A DNA stretch of 63,653 nucleotides, taken from Gammaproteobacteria bacterium. GTDB taxonomy: Bacteria > Pseudomonadota > Gammaproteobacteria > Arenicellales > JAJDZL01. Location: positions 1-63,653 of the forward strand of contig JAJEHQ010000032.1 in the NCBI GenBank assembly GCA_022823625.1, given 5' to 3'. This document shows positions 1 through 8,771 of this stretch, piece after piece; position 1 is the stretch's first letter, and each line of letters opens with the position of its first letter. Under the pieces are notes generated by a model. The model worked only from the letters and a program-made list of their open reading frames with translations, had not been told where the DNA came from and did no database searches. The position numbers were made by a program, and so were the translations under genes.

Positions 1-107
1 ACTTTGAGTTTGATGATGTTATGCGGGTGCTACTGGGCGTAAAACCGAAATCCTATCAGAGAACTCAAAAGCAAAAATCTTCTAAAAATGCCAAGAAATT
101 GGATTGA
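1..107 (+). CDS. C-terminal fragment of an unidentified protein
   Basis: Reading from base 3, an open frame runs to a TGA at 105-107 and gives about 34 residues beginning FEFDDVMRVLLGVKP and ending in a Lys/Ser-rich basic tail. The start lies outside the window, so this is the 3' end of a gene on the plus strand. The basic, low-complexity tail is a common way for small bacterial proteins to end. I do not recognise the family. Confidence 0.45.
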   Translation, partial: FEFDDVMRVLLGVKPKSYQRTQKQKSSKNAKKLD

Positions 108-194
108 TTTTATGCCTGTCAACTCAAATGGATAAATCCCAAACACAAATGTAGGTCTGAACGATGATCCAGTCAGGTGGTCATTGATTGAATA

Positions 195-626
195 CTAAAG
201 ATCGAATCGTTTGCGAATAAACGCTGTAACCGACCGACGTTCTTTACGCTCTAGATTTTCACCAATCGCACCACGTCTTTTCAGATCTTTTTTCAATTGA
301 CGCCAGACGGATCCAACGCCTTCGGAAGTGTGTTCAAGATTAGCGTAAGGGCAACTCTCGCAAATGACATGCTCATAGAAAACTTTCTTTCCCAATTCGT
401 ACGTCGATTTAGAGACAGTGTAACCTGATCCGTTACCACCTCCTGAACCGCCCGCTGAACCGCCGGCTGAACCACCGCCGGAACCACCGCCGGAACCACC
501 GCCGGAGGAACCGCCACCGTCACCACCTGAAGCGAATACCAAAGAAATTGCAAAGACACTGCAAAGCAATAACATTGCAATGCGCAGGGAGGACGATCTA
601 CCTAAAGAAGAAATGAATGACATCAT
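195..626 (-). CDS. Small exported Gly/Ser-rich protein with a CxxC motif
   Basis: 143 residues. The N-terminus (MMSFISSLGRSS then a hydrophobic stretch ending near VFASGG) looks like a signal peptide. It is followed by about 35 residues made almost entirely of Gly, Ser and Ala in GGGS/AGGS repeats, which should be a flexible linker. The C-terminal 75 residues are charged and contain HVICESCPYAN, a CxxC motif that could bind metal or haem or be redox-active, and an Arg-rich end. An AGGGA-like ribosome site precedes the ATGATG start. The gene runs towards the partial gene at the left edge. Function unknown; a periplasmic or surface protein is inferred from the signal peptide and linker only. 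Confidence 0.65.
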   Translation of the reverse strand: MMSFISSLGRSSSLRIAMLLLCSVFAISLVFASGGDGGGSSGGGSGGGSGGGSAGGSAGGSGGGNGSGYTVSKSTYELGKKVFYEHVICESCPYANLEHTSEGVGSVWRQLKKDLKRRGAIGENLERKERRSVTAFIRKRFDL

Positions 627-728
627 AGTTCCCTAACTGTAGTGTTTCTAAATGTTTATTCTAAATATAGATTGATCTAGCAGCTTCATCGGCAATTTTA
701 CTAGATAAACGGAAAAAAGTATATTTGA

Positions 729-2087
729 GTGCGTCTTGATCATCCAATTCAAGTCATAGCTGAAATTTCCAGAAATAAATTGCAAGCATCAAGCAGAGTT
801 CAATTGACATTCAACATCGTCGGAGCATTTCTGGCGGGTTTATTCGTACTCCAGGCCATACTCTCCCGAGACACGTCCGGATATGATCTGATCGAATTTT
901 TGAGTGGCATTGGAATTGCCGCTGCAATTGTCTTCGGACTATGGCTGTGGCTGATCAGGGGAGATCACCATGTCAGTTTTGGTATTGTTTTTCTCTGGGC
1001 CTGTGTATTCAGATTGATCGGTGTTTGGGGCGAGCCCATTCTGGAAGACGATTATTTCCGTTACCTGCTAGATGCCTGTCTCTTTATCAGTTACGGGTCT
1101 CCCTACGGAATTCCACCCGAATCTCTCTTTACTGAAAACACTTTAAGCCCGGCATGTGTGGAGATGCTCACTGGGGTAAACAACCCTCATCTGCCTACGA
1201 TATATGCACCAATGCTCCAATATGTCTTTGTTCTATCACATATTCTTTCCCCAGTTAATCTCGATTTACTGCAGTTCATCATTGTGCTGTTTGACCTGGC
1301 AGTGATCTACATACTCGGCAAACTGGCACCCGCAAGAATGGTTCTGCTTTATGCTTGGTGCCCTCTCGTCATCAAAGAGTTTGCATTTACCGCACATCCA
1401 GATGTCATTGGTGTATGTCTGTTGTTGGCGGCTTTCATTTTCAGGAAGCACAATCAAACGGCTCTAAGTTGTATTCTGGTTGGATTAGCCATTTGTACAA
1501 AAATTCTTGCTGTTGTAGCATTGCCGTTTTTTCTGTTTCGGCAGCCTGCTCGCTACTGGCTACTGATTCCGGCAACCGCAGTAATTGTGTATTTACCTTT
1601 TCTCGTTGGACAGCAGCAGACTGACCTAACCATTCTCGCTTACTTTGCGGCAAACTGGCAATTCAACGCCCCAATTTTCAATCTACTGAGTTATCTGACA
1701 ACTGATGAACTCGCTCGGTACATTTGTCTTGCAACTTTCCTGATCTGGTTTGGCTATTTTTTCAAACGACACACCGCGCTGTACCAAGCTTGTGACATTC
1801 CCCGAATGGACTGGATATTTGGCGTGTTTTTTCTGCTTTCGCCTGTTCTGAATGCCTGGTATTGGGTCTGGGTTTTACCATTTGCTGTTCTTTGGCCAAG
1901 TGCCTGGGCATGGACGGTCTCTGTCACAATCTTACTGTCTTACATTATTGGTCTGAACATTCCCGGATCGGAGCTTGGCAACTATCAAGTCGCATTCTTT
2001 GCACAGGTCATTCAACTATTGTGTGTCGCTGTCGCCTTAATTTTTGACTATCGCCACAATCGGTTCAGAATGTCCCCTTCGGATTAG
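729..2087 (+). CDS. Polytopic membrane GT-C family glycosyltransferase (mannosyltransferase-like)
   Basis: 452 residues with about ten hydrophobic segments and short polar loops. Around residues 96-115 is the motif EPILEDDYFRYLLDA, followed by GSPYGIPPES. This resembles the acidic first-loop motif (DD.YRY.WDG...NPY..PP) of polyprenyl-phosphate-sugar-dependent mannosyltransferases of the GT-C fold. It would transfer sugars from a lipid-linked donor on the periplasmic side. The start is GTG at 729. Its stop overlaps the stop of the convergent GT2 gene, so the two genes end tail to tail and share bases 2084-2087. Pairing with a GT2 enzyme, which could make the lipid-linked donor, supports an envelope-glycan role. 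The exact substrate is unknown. Confidence 0.65.
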   Translation: MRLDHPIQVIAEISRNKLQASSRVQLTFNIVGAFLAGLFVLQAILSRDTSGYDLIEFLSGIGIAAAIVFGLWLWLIRGDHHVSFGIVFLWACVFRLIGVWGEPILEDDYFRYLLDACLFISYGSPYGIPPESLFTENTLSPACVEMLTGVNNPHLPTIYAPMLQYVFVLSHILSPVNLDLLQFIIVLFDLAVIYILGKLAPARMVLLYAWCPLVIKEFAFTAHPDVIGVCLLLAAFIFRKHNQTALSCILVGLAICTKILAVVALPFFLFRQPARYWLLIPATAVIVYLPFLVGQQQTDLTILAYFAANWQFNAPIFNLLSYLTTDELARYICLATFLIWFGYFFKRHTALYQACDIPRMDWIFGVFFLLSPVLNAWYWVWVLPFAVLWPSAWAWTVSVTILLSYIIGLNIPGSELGNYQVAFFAQVIQLLCVAVALIFDYRHNRFRMSPSD

Positions 2088-2791
2088 CGGTAAGCCGGTA
2101 ATTTGGATGAAACAGCGAGCCGAAATATCCAGTAAAAAATTTTATACCCCGCCATCAGCGATCCCTTCATGGTACCAGAAATTTTAGATTTACCAATTCT
2201 CTTTCGATAGCGGACGGGTATCTGAAGGATAGTCTGACGGGCCTTGACCGCTTTGACCTGCATTTCAGCGGTCCAGCCAAAATCTTTGTCTTGCATGTGC
2301 AAATGCTGCAGCGCCGGTGCTGAAATGCAACGAAGAGGACCTAAATCCTTGAACCGGTATCGGTGGAGTAGCCAAATCGTGAGACAAGCCAGTTGAGTAC
2401 CCCACTTTTGGTGTCTGAATAAACCTCTCGCCTCATTCGGGTTTTCCTGTCGACAACCAATTGCGAGATCACACTGATCCGCTGCAACGGATTTGACCAG
2501 AGGATTCAAATCATCCGGATAGTCGCTGTAGCTCCCGTTGATGAATGCAAATATATCCGTCTTGCCGGCTGCCTCAATACCGGTCAGACAAGCCTGACCA
2601 TATCCCGTACGTGGTTCCTGAATGACTCGGGCACCGGCCTTTTCTGCAACATCCCTTGTGGCATCCGTGGAATTATTGTCAACGACTACTACCTGATCAA
2701 CGAATTTTGGTATTTCCCTGATAACTCTGCCAATCGAAGCTTCTTCATTCAACGCTGGAATGATGACCGTAATGTGCTTCTGGCCTAGCAT
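2084..2791 (-). CDS. Family 2 glycosyltransferase with altered DXD motif
   Basis: 235 residues of the DPM1/GtrB-like GT2 type: HITVIIPALNEEASIG at the start, then VVVDNNSTDAT and a GYGQA motif. These enzymes move a sugar from a nucleotide donor to polyprenyl phosphate or another acceptor at the cytoplasmic face. Where the family usually has a metal-binding DGDYSDYP or DADxSxDP motif (about residue 90), this protein reads INGSYSDYPDD, so both acidic residues of the DXD are replaced by Asn and Ser. That could mean loss of activity or a changed mechanism. It lies 4 bases downstream of the DUF547 gene, probably co-transcribed, and ends tail to tail with the GT-C membrane protein. Confidence 0.75.
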   Translation of the reverse strand: MLGQKHITVIIPALNEEASIGRVIREIPKFVDQVVVVDNNSTDATRDVAEKAGARVIQEPRTGYGQACLTGIEAAGKTDIFAFINGSYSDYPDDLNPLVKSVAADQCDLAIGCRQENPNEARGLFRHQKWGTQLACLTIWLLHRYRFKDLGPLRCISAPALQHLHMQDKDFGWTAEMQVKAVKARQTILQIPVRYRKRIGKSKISGTMKGSLMAGYKIFYWIFRLAVSSKLPAYR

Positions 2792-2795
2792 ACCC

Positions 2796-3611
2796 TTACT
2801 CGTTCAGCCTCCAGTCGTATTCGTAGTCATCAATCTCATCAAAGTCTTGCAGTTCCTCTACTAGTTCATTTGAGGCATATTCCAGCAAGTGCTCAATAAC
2901 ACCAAATTCTGAATCACCAAAATCCTCACGATACCAGTCATAAATGCTTGAGACAATTAATTCATCGTCTTCGATTCTGGCTCCACGTGGATGATTGACA
3001 TATTCTCTGGCAGCCTTCTCTAGTAGCTCTTCCAGATTTTCAGCGGTGAATGCAACATTCTGCAGGTTTGGACAGCCAATTGAAGCGCAATTGACAGCGT
3101 AGTGAATTCTGTTGTCTGCATAAACCGGACGTAAGATATCGTGTTCGATGTTATCCAGAGTCAAATCGACATCTTGTACTGATACAAACTCCTCTTTCCA
3201 AGGTCCGCGTGTCAGCAGACTGAACGAAATGTCTCGTATCGTATCAACGGGATAGTGCTCGAGAATGACCCAAACGGTCAACGCGTTATAGAGATTGACC
3301 CAGTAGGCAAACTGCTGATCAGCATTCAACTCCGTTACGGCTACAGACTCTAGGTCTTCAATGTAATCTTCAAGTCGTTCAAAATCATCTTCAGTAACCT
3401 GACCGTAGCGAAAATAATTCAGGCCATCCTGTTGACTAATGTACTTTGACAGAATATCTGTCCACTCTGAATGATCAAGAGTTCTTGAACTGGATTCAGA
3501 CGGTTTAGTGTGAAAAATGGATAGGTCTGCTGCATGTGCAAAGGCTGTTAGAGGCAATAAAATAAACAGCAGTGTCAACCGAACCGAGTTCTTGAACAGA
3601 TTCAATTTCAT
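2796..3611 (-). CDS. Exported DUF547 family protein
   Basis: 271 residues from the chosen ATG at 3611, which has an AGAGG ribosome site and gives a clean signal peptide (MKLNLFKNSVRLTL... ending AFAHA). The body carries the DUF547 signature: FAYWVNLYNALTV near the middle, then NCASIGCPNL and HPRGARIEDDELIVSSIYDWYREDFG. DUF547 proteins are common periplasmic or lipoprotein-like proteins in proteobacteria; their biochemical role is unknown. The C-terminus is very acidic (EELQDFDEIDDYEYD). It is the promoter-proximal gene of a pair with the GT2 gene and is divergent from the nuclease-like gene at 3643. Confidence 0.8.
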   Translation of the reverse strand: MKLNLFKNSVRLTLLFILLPLTAFAHAADLSIFHTKPSESSSRTLDHSEWTDILSKYISQQDGLNYFRYGQVTEDDFERLEDYIEDLESVAVTELNADQQFAYWVNLYNALTVWVILEHYPVDTIRDISFSLLTRGPWKEEFVSVQDVDLTLDNIEHDILRPVYADNRIHYAVNCASIGCPNLQNVAFTAENLEELLEKAAREYVNHPRGARIEDDELIVSSIYDWYREDFGDSEFGVIEHLLEYASNELVEELQDFDEIDDYEYDWRLNE

Positions 3612-3642
3612 AGTCTCAACCTCTAGTAATACTCTTGATATC

Positions 3643-4236
3643 ATGGATTTTAAGCCGAACGTGTGCACAGTAAGTTCAGGATACCTTTATCCGACAATAC
3701 AAACAGCCCGTATGTTCTGTCTGACACTGCTGATGGCATCATTTATTTTAATTTACTCTGTCTCGACAAGCGCCGATGAGGTCAAGCTACTGGCTGACAA
3801 TACTCTTAAATATCAAGGTGATAAGATTGCGCTCGCTGACATTTCTGTTCCGCAGGCCACTGCAAAGTGTCAGGGCGCTGGCGAATCATGGCCGTGTGGT
3901 GCCAAGGCAACACTGAGGCTCAACGAACTGATCAAAAGTTCGTCGTTTAGGTGCACCATCATACAAAAAAATGACAGTATGTCACTCGCTCGCTGCAGTG
4001 TTGGTGAAGTTGACCTTGGCAGACAGTTAGTCGAAGAAGGATGGGCACTGACTGTGGGGATGAATTCGGAGTACACGCAGGTCGAACAGGAAGCGAAGCG
4101 AATTCAATCTGGAATCTGGCGTGATGAGTTTTCACCGCCTGATACATGGCGGCAATACCCCGACAGCGCACTTAACCCTTATCTGGACCTGCTATGCAGC
4201 GTCTGCGCGACGCGTAAACAATCTCGAAGTCAATGA
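3643..4236 (+). CDS. Exported thermonuclease (SNase)-like protein, probably non-catalytic
   Basis: 197 residues from ATG 3643; an alternative ATG at 3712 would start directly at the hydrophobic signal segment (MFCLTLLMASFILIYSVSTSA). No convincing ribosome site decides between them. The mature part matches the compact SNase-like OB fold of small exported proteins: LADISVPQA..KCQG..SWPCGAKATLRL, later LVEEGWALTVG and a closing GIWRDEF.PPDTWR. In true nucleases a Glu follows the 'APE' turn after beta-2; here the equivalent reads VPQA, so the catalytic Glu appears replaced. A binding rather than cutting role is therefore possible. Divergent from the DUF547 gene. Confidence 0.65.
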   Translation: MDFKPNVCTVSSGYLYPTIQTARMFCLTLLMASFILIYSVSTSADEVKLLADNTLKYQGDKIALADISVPQATAKCQGAGESWPCGAKATLRLNELIKSSSFRCTIIQKNDSMSLARCSVGEVDLGRQLVEEGWALTVGMNSEYTQVEQEAKRIQSGIWRDEFSPPDTWRQYPDSALNPYLDLLCSVCATRKQSRSQ

Positions 4237-4273
4237 CCTTCGGCACCTGTACCGAGTGATTTCTGTATTAAAT

Positions 4274-4960
4274 CTAGCTGATACCCAGTAGTGGCAGAAG
4301 TTCGGTCAGGTCCTTAATTTCAGCACGCGGTTTGGCTGGCAATCGATCAAGCTGCTGATTGTAGCGATTACACCAAGCCACTTGATATCCAAAATGTGCC
4401 CCGCCTATGGCATCCCAGCAATTAGACGACAAAAATGCAATCTCTTCCGGCTTAACATTGAAGTGATCGCAGGGCATCTGATAGACTTGGGCAGTTGGTT
4501 TGAAGATACCAACTTCATCAACTGACAGACATATATCCATATGGTCTGAAAATCCAGAGTTTTCCACGACAGGCAGAAGCATGTTTGGGGAGCCATTCGA
4601 CAGAATGGCTGTCTTCAATCCATTTTCCTTGAGTGTTTTCAACACTCCCGGCACTTCCTGGAAGCAGCCGAGTGTCAAGTACGCATTCATTAGATTTTCT
4701 CGAAGCTCTGGATTAACAACACCGTGAGATGCCAAAGCGTAATCGAGCGACTCACCGGTTACCTGCCAAAAATCATCATAAGCACCCATCAGACTTCGAA
4801 GCCACGTGTATTGCAGTTGTTTGCTTCGCCACATCTCTGAAACCGGCTGTTCCAATTCACCAAGCGCAGCACTGTGCTGAGCCGCTGCCGAATGGACATC
4901 CAATAGTGTTCCATAAGCATCGAATACGCAGACGCGAATATTGGAAAACGACTGAGACAT
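4274..4960 (-). CDS. HAD superfamily hydrolase, haloacid dehalogenase type II
   Basis: 228 residues. Motif I is VCVFDAYGTLLD with the nucleophile Asp at about residue 14. Motif II is AILSNGSPNML and the Lys/acidic motifs are GIFKPTAQVYQ and AFLSSNCWDAIGGAHFGYQVAWCNR, all typical of L-2-haloacid dehalogenases. Such enzymes hydrolyse 2-haloalkanoic acids to 2-hydroxy acids through an aspartyl ester, although many members act on phosphate esters. It sits 14 bases downstream of the thioesterase gene, suggesting co-transcription. Length is normal for the family. Confidence 0.85.
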   Translation of the reverse strand: MSQSFSNIRVCVFDAYGTLLDVHSAAAQHSAALGELEQPVSEMWRSKQLQYTWLRSLMGAYDDFWQVTGESLDYALASHGVVNPELRENLMNAYLTLGCFQEVPGVLKTLKENGLKTAILSNGSPNMLLPVVENSGFSDHMDICLSVDEVGIFKPTAQVYQMPCDHFNVKPEEIAFLSSNCWDAIGGAHFGYQVAWCNRYNQQLDRLPAKPRAEIKDLTELLPLLGIS

Positions 4961-4974
4961 TCTGAATCTCCTCC

Positions 4975-5403
4975 TTAGTTGTTGGGTTGTGGGGGTAAAG
5001 AATAAGTGCAGGTTACATGGGCAACCAAATCACTCTGCTGGTGGTTGCCAAAGAGTTCAACAACACCGACTGCAAGACGTTTGCCCAGCTTGATTACTTT
5101 CGCTTCTGCAACAATGTCGCCAGGTTCCGGTCGAATCAGAAAATTGATGTTGAGGTTTGAAGTTACTGCCATCTGAACTCGTCCCGCACGACTCATGATT
5201 GCACCCCACATGGCAAAGTCGGCCAAGGCCATCATTATTGGTCCAGAAACGGTACCACCAGGGCGCAGAAAATCCTCTTTATAATTCGCACGCACCGTGC
5301 ATTCTCCATTCTCAAGACGTTCCACATTAAAGCCAAACACCTCCAACAGCGGCAGTTCCTTATGAGCGATGCGGCTAAATTCTAGTAGCGTGATTGTGGA
5401 CAT
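4975..5403 (-). CDS. Hotdog-fold thioesterase, PaaI family
   Basis: 142 residues from ATG 5403, preceded by GGAAAG; a start 30 bases upstream is less likely. The sequence has the PaaI-type pattern: ..RPGGTVSGPIMMALADFAMWGAI (helix with the active-site region), then NLNINFLIRPEPGDIVAEAKVIKLGKR. These small acyl-CoA thioesterases release free acids from aromatic or short acyl-CoAs and act as housekeeping for CoA pathways. Divergent from the enoyl-CoA hydratase at 5480 and upstream of the HAD gene. The substrate is not predictable. Confidence 0.8.
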   Translation of the reverse strand: MSTITLLEFSRIAHKELPLLEVFGFNVERLENGECTVRANYKEDFLRPGGTVSGPIMMALADFAMWGAIMSRAGRVQMAVTSNLNINFLIRPEPGDIVAEAKVIKLGKRLAVGVVELFGNHQQSDLVAHVTCTYSLPPQPNN

Positions 5404-5479
5404 CGAACTTTCCAACTTGCAGTGAATAACCAATTGAGCATAAAATTATAGAAATCGTCGTCTCTACCGAGAAAATGTC

Positions 5480-6283
5480 ATGAGTCAACTAGCGACAGAC
5501 CTTTCCACATCAATTGAACCGCTACTATATCGCGAAGATTTTGATTCGATCACCCGAATCACTCTTAACCGACCTCAGAAATATAACCCCCTGTCGCGGG
5601 AAATGCTCGCACAGTTGCAGTCAACTTTCGACGAGATCGCCAGCGATGAGTCCACTCGGGTCGTCATACTGGCAGCAAAAGGAAAGGCTTTCTCCGCGGG
5701 ACATGACCTTCATGAAATGCTCAGTCATTCAGATTCTGAATTCGCTGCGACCCTACTGGCTGAATGCAGTCGGATGATGGTAACCATTAATCGGCTACCG
5801 CAACCGGTGATTGCGCAGGTACAAGGGATTGCCACCGCCGCAGGCTGTCAGCTGGTTGCAAACTGTGATCTCGCAATTGCATCGACAGAATCCAAGTTTG
5901 CCGTATCCGGCATCAATCTTGGACTTTTCTGTTCTACCCCTGGAGTCGCGCTCAGCCGAAACGTCTCCCGCAAGACTGCCCTGGAAATGCTTTTAACCGG
6001 TGATTTTATTGACGCACAGACTGCTTTGGAAAAAGGCTTGGTAAACCGACTAGCCGATTCCGAAGAATTGGAAGATGCCGCATTAGATTTTGCCCAAAGC
6101 ATCGCAGTCAAACCCAGGGAAGTGCTAGCACTCGGAAAGCGACTATTCTACGACCAAATCGACCAGCAACTGGAAGATGCCTATCAAGTTGCCAGTGAGC
6201 GCATGGTCTGCAATCTGGGTTTTCCATCAGCCGCTGAGGGCATAAGTGCATTTGTCGAAAAACGCAAGCCTGACTGGTCCTGA
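5480..6283 (+). CDS. Enoyl-CoA hydratase/isomerase (crotonase) family, ECHDC3-like
   Basis: 267 residues. Crotonase features in order: ITLNRPQKYNPLSREM, then the first oxyanion-hole segment AFSAGHDLHEM at about residue 73, the second VIAQVQGIATAAGCQLVANCDLAIA at about 114-138, and the SKFAVSGINLGLFCSTPGVALSRNVSR block. The last block strongly resembles the mitochondrial ECHDC3 subgroup, whose precise substrate is unsettled. Usual role is hydration or isomerisation of 2-enoyl-CoA in beta-oxidation. It is flanked by PHA and thioesterase genes, consistent with acyl-CoA metabolism. Confidence 0.85.
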   Translation: MSQLATDLSTSIEPLLYREDFDSITRITLNRPQKYNPLSREMLAQLQSTFDEIASDESTRVVILAAKGKAFSAGHDLHEMLSHSDSEFAATLLAECSRMMVTINRLPQPVIAQVQGIATAAGCQLVANCDLAIASTESKFAVSGINLGLFCSTPGVALSRNVSRKTALEMLLTGDFIDAQTALEKGLVNRLADSEELEDAALDFAQSIAVKPREVLALGKRLFYDQIDQQLEDAYQVASERMVCNLGFPSAAEGISAFVEKRKPDWS

Positions 6284-6310
6284 TCTTCCCTAACCGAGTC
6301 TACCATCGAC

Positions 6311-8113
6311 TCACAAGTTGACATACGTGCCTGGCGCATCTGCCAGTGGCGTGTACAAATCACTTCCGGGTTCACGAGCAGGAACTTTCTTACAGCTATA
6401 GCGCTTGATCCACTTTTCCCACTTTGGCCACCACGAACCAGCATTAGAAGTCGCCGATTCAAGCCACTCGTCGGCTGAAACCGACAGTTCTTTGGTACTG
6501 GTCCAGTAACCGTATTTGTTTTTCGACGGTGGATTGATGATGCCGGCAATGTGTCCGGACTGTCCGAGAATGAACTGAACTTCGCTAGTGAATAGCTTTG
6601 CTCCGTTGTACGTCGAACGCCATGGCGCAATGTGATCGAGTTCGGTAGAAACGAAAGTGGTCGGTAGATTTACTTTTGCAAGATCGATCGACGTATTCAG
6701 AACACTGATACCATCAGGCTGAGCCAGTTTGTTATCAAGGTACATCTTTCTCAGATAGTAGCTGTGCATCGTGGCCGGCAATCGAGTGGAATCGGAATTC
6801 CAATACAAAAGATCAAACTGTGCTGGTGGTTTGCCAAGAAGATAGTTATTGATGACAAAATGCCAGATCAGATCATTGGAACGCATCATGTTAAATGTCG
6901 AGGCCATTGACTTGCCATCCAGATAGCCGTTGGCCTCCATTTTCGTCTCAAGCTGACTGACGCTTTCTTCGTCAACGAACACACCAAGATCGCCCGGCTC
7001 ACCGAAGTCAATCATAGTAGTGAAAAAAGTTGCAGTTGAAACGTCAACGGATCTGTCGGGCTGACCTGCCAGATACCCGAGCAGTGTTGCCAATAAAGTT
7101 CCACCCAGGCAATAGCCAATCGCATTAATCTTGTTCTGGCCCGTGATGGACTGAATCACATCCATTGCCCAAAGTGGGCCGTCTTTCAAATAATCGTCAA
7201 ATGTGGTTTCTCGATAGCTTTCGTCAGGATTCATCCACGAGATAACAAAAACTGTGTAACCCTGCCCCACAAGCCAACTGATAAATGAATTTTTCGGAGA
7301 TAAATCAAGAATGTAAAACTTGTTAATCCACGGCGGGATGATCATAACCGGTCTTGAGTGCACCGTCTCAGTGGATGGTGCATACTGAATGAGTTCGGCC
7401 ATGCGGTTTCTGGCAATGACTTTACCGGGTGTGACGGCGATGTTACGACCGAGTTCGAACGCGTCGTCATCGACCATTTTGACGCTTTTTCCTGCTTCCA
7501 AATCATCTGCCAGATTTCGAAGCCCATTCAGCAGATTTTCGCCCTTCGATTCGCGCGTGGCTTTTAGCACATCGGGATTGGTCTGCAAAAAATTGGTCGG
7601 GGCGAATGCATTCACAACCTGGTCGGAATAAAAATCAAGCTTTCTCTTTTCCTTACCGGTCAATCCATCGGTTTGTTGGAAAAAGCCTTGCAGATATTCC
7701 GAGCCAATGAGATAGGATTGTTTTAACGCATCAAACCATAGAGTCGTATTAGACGTTTCTGGATTGTTCACATCGGCATGCCACTCTGATGACCTGAATC
7801 GACCGTCATCAGTTTTCGGCTGAATCGCCGGGACTGCATCTATACCTTGCGACTTTTTGACGATGTAGTCTCCCAGAGCAGCGTACCTGGAAAATGCTTT
7901 CAACTGCACCTGCAACAGGCTATTAAGGTCATTCGCATTGTTTAATGCAGCTTTAGCAAATAATGTGCCGAGACGAATTGAAAATTTTGAAACATCAGCG
8001 CTCGGCGGAGTGTTCATCAAAGAAGTCATGATCCGAGAATACTGTTGATTGAACTCGGACAGTAAATGTGCGGGGTTGAAGTCAGTGTTCTTTTCTGAAA
8101 GTTGTTCCTGCAT
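6311..8113 (-). CDS. phaC: Class I poly(3-hydroxyalkanoate) synthase
   Basis: 600 residues, normal for class I PhaC. The lipase-like box is GYCLGG with the catalytic Cys at about residue 332; the partner Asp is in ELDHIAPWRS (about 491) and the His in GQSGHIAGIINPP (about 520). The N-terminal domain (LSEFNQQYSRIM...) and RPVMIIPPWINKFYILDLSP are also typical. It polymerises (R)-3-hydroxyacyl-CoA into storage polyester on granules in the cytoplasm. A MaoC-type hydratase gene, which could supply (R)-3-hydroxyacyl-CoA, lies 76 bases upstream on the same strand. No phaA/phaB is adjacent, so monomer may come from beta-oxidation. Confidence 0.95.
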   Translation of the reverse strand: MQEQLSEKNTDFNPAHLLSEFNQQYSRIMTSLMNTPPSADVSKFSIRLGTLFAKAALNNANDLNSLLQVQLKAFSRYAALGDYIVKKSQGIDAVPAIQPKTDDGRFRSSEWHADVNNPETSNTTLWFDALKQSYLIGSEYLQGFFQQTDGLTGKEKRKLDFYSDQVVNAFAPTNFLQTNPDVLKATRESKGENLLNGLRNLADDLEAGKSVKMVDDDAFELGRNIAVTPGKVIARNRMAELIQYAPSTETVHSRPVMIIPPWINKFYILDLSPKNSFISWLVGQGYTVFVISWMNPDESYRETTFDDYLKDGPLWAMDVIQSITGQNKINAIGYCLGGTLLATLLGYLAGQPDRSVDVSTATFFTTMIDFGEPGDLGVFVDEESVSQLETKMEANGYLDGKSMASTFNMMRSNDLIWHFVINNYLLGKPPAQFDLLYWNSDSTRLPATMHSYYLRKMYLDNKLAQPDGISVLNTSIDLAKVNLPTTFVSTELDHIAPWRSTYNGAKLFTSEVQFILGQSGHIAGIINPPSKNKYGYWTSTKELSVSADEWLESATSNAGSWWPKWEKWIKRYSCKKVPAREPGSDLYTPLADAPGTYVNL

Positions 8114-8189
8114 AAACCAATCTCATTATTTATTGCACTGCATTATGAAGTAATGTTTCTGCATTGGGTGAGATTTCGATCGAATTCTC

Positions 8190-8660
8190 TCAGGTAGATC
8201 CGTTAGTGGAGCCGTTCGTTCGTCTTGGAACTTTGACTTTAGCCTGACCAATCAGCACTACCTCCCCATCGACGGTACAGGTCGTATCCAGTATGGCATA
8301 TGGTCGTTCACTGTCTAATTCTGAAACAACAACATTTGCGGTAACCGTATCACCAACTCTTACTGGAACCGTAAACTTAAGACTCTGGTTCATGTATATA
8401 CAACCAGGGCCTGGAAGACGAGTGCCAATCAATGTCGATATCAAACTTGCGGTCAGCATCCCGTGAACAATTGGTTCACCAAATGCTGTTTGACTGGCAA
8501 ATTCGCGATTCTGATGCAAAGGATTCGTATCGCCGGACACTCCAGTAAACATCAATACATCGGCATCGGTTAAAGTTTTACCGTAGGCTGCAGTCATTCC
8601 GACTTTCAAATCCTCGAAGTAATATCCATGCAGTTCAACGTCTTTGCGTGATTCACTCAT
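8190..8660 (-). CDS. phaJ: MaoC-like (R)-specific enoyl-CoA hydratase (PhaJ-like)
   Basis: 156 residues, a single hotdog domain. The catalytic hydratase-2 motif is visible: DVLMFTGVSGDTNPLHQNREFA, then FGEPIVHGMLTASLIS. In PhaJ the Asp and His of this motif hydrate trans-2-enoyl-CoA to (R)-3-hydroxyacyl-CoA, diverting beta-oxidation intermediates to PHA. A GAGGAA ribosome site precedes the ATG. Position just upstream of phaC and the same orientation support that role. Other MaoC proteins act on different substrates, so the symbol is a functional inference. Confidence 0.8.
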   Translation of the reverse strand: MSESRKDVELHGYYFEDLKVGMTAAYGKTLTDADVLMFTGVSGDTNPLHQNREFASQTAFGEPIVHGMLTASLISTLIGTRLPGPGCIYMNQSLKFTVPVRVGDTVTANVVVSELDSERPYAILDTTCTVDGEVVLIGQAKVKVPRRTNGSTNGST

Positions 8661-8771
8661 TTGATTCCTCGTAAGTATTTATAAATAATATATTTTATCC
8701 TGTTAAAGTGGCCAAGAATTCCAATTGAATATAATTCAAATCCATTCAATTTCCAGCGCCTTGGTCAACCG

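Noticed and set aside
420..540. Minisatellite or CRISPR-like repeat
   Set aside because: The repeated GGC/ACC pattern is simply the coding sequence of the Gly/Ser-rich linker of the exported protein.
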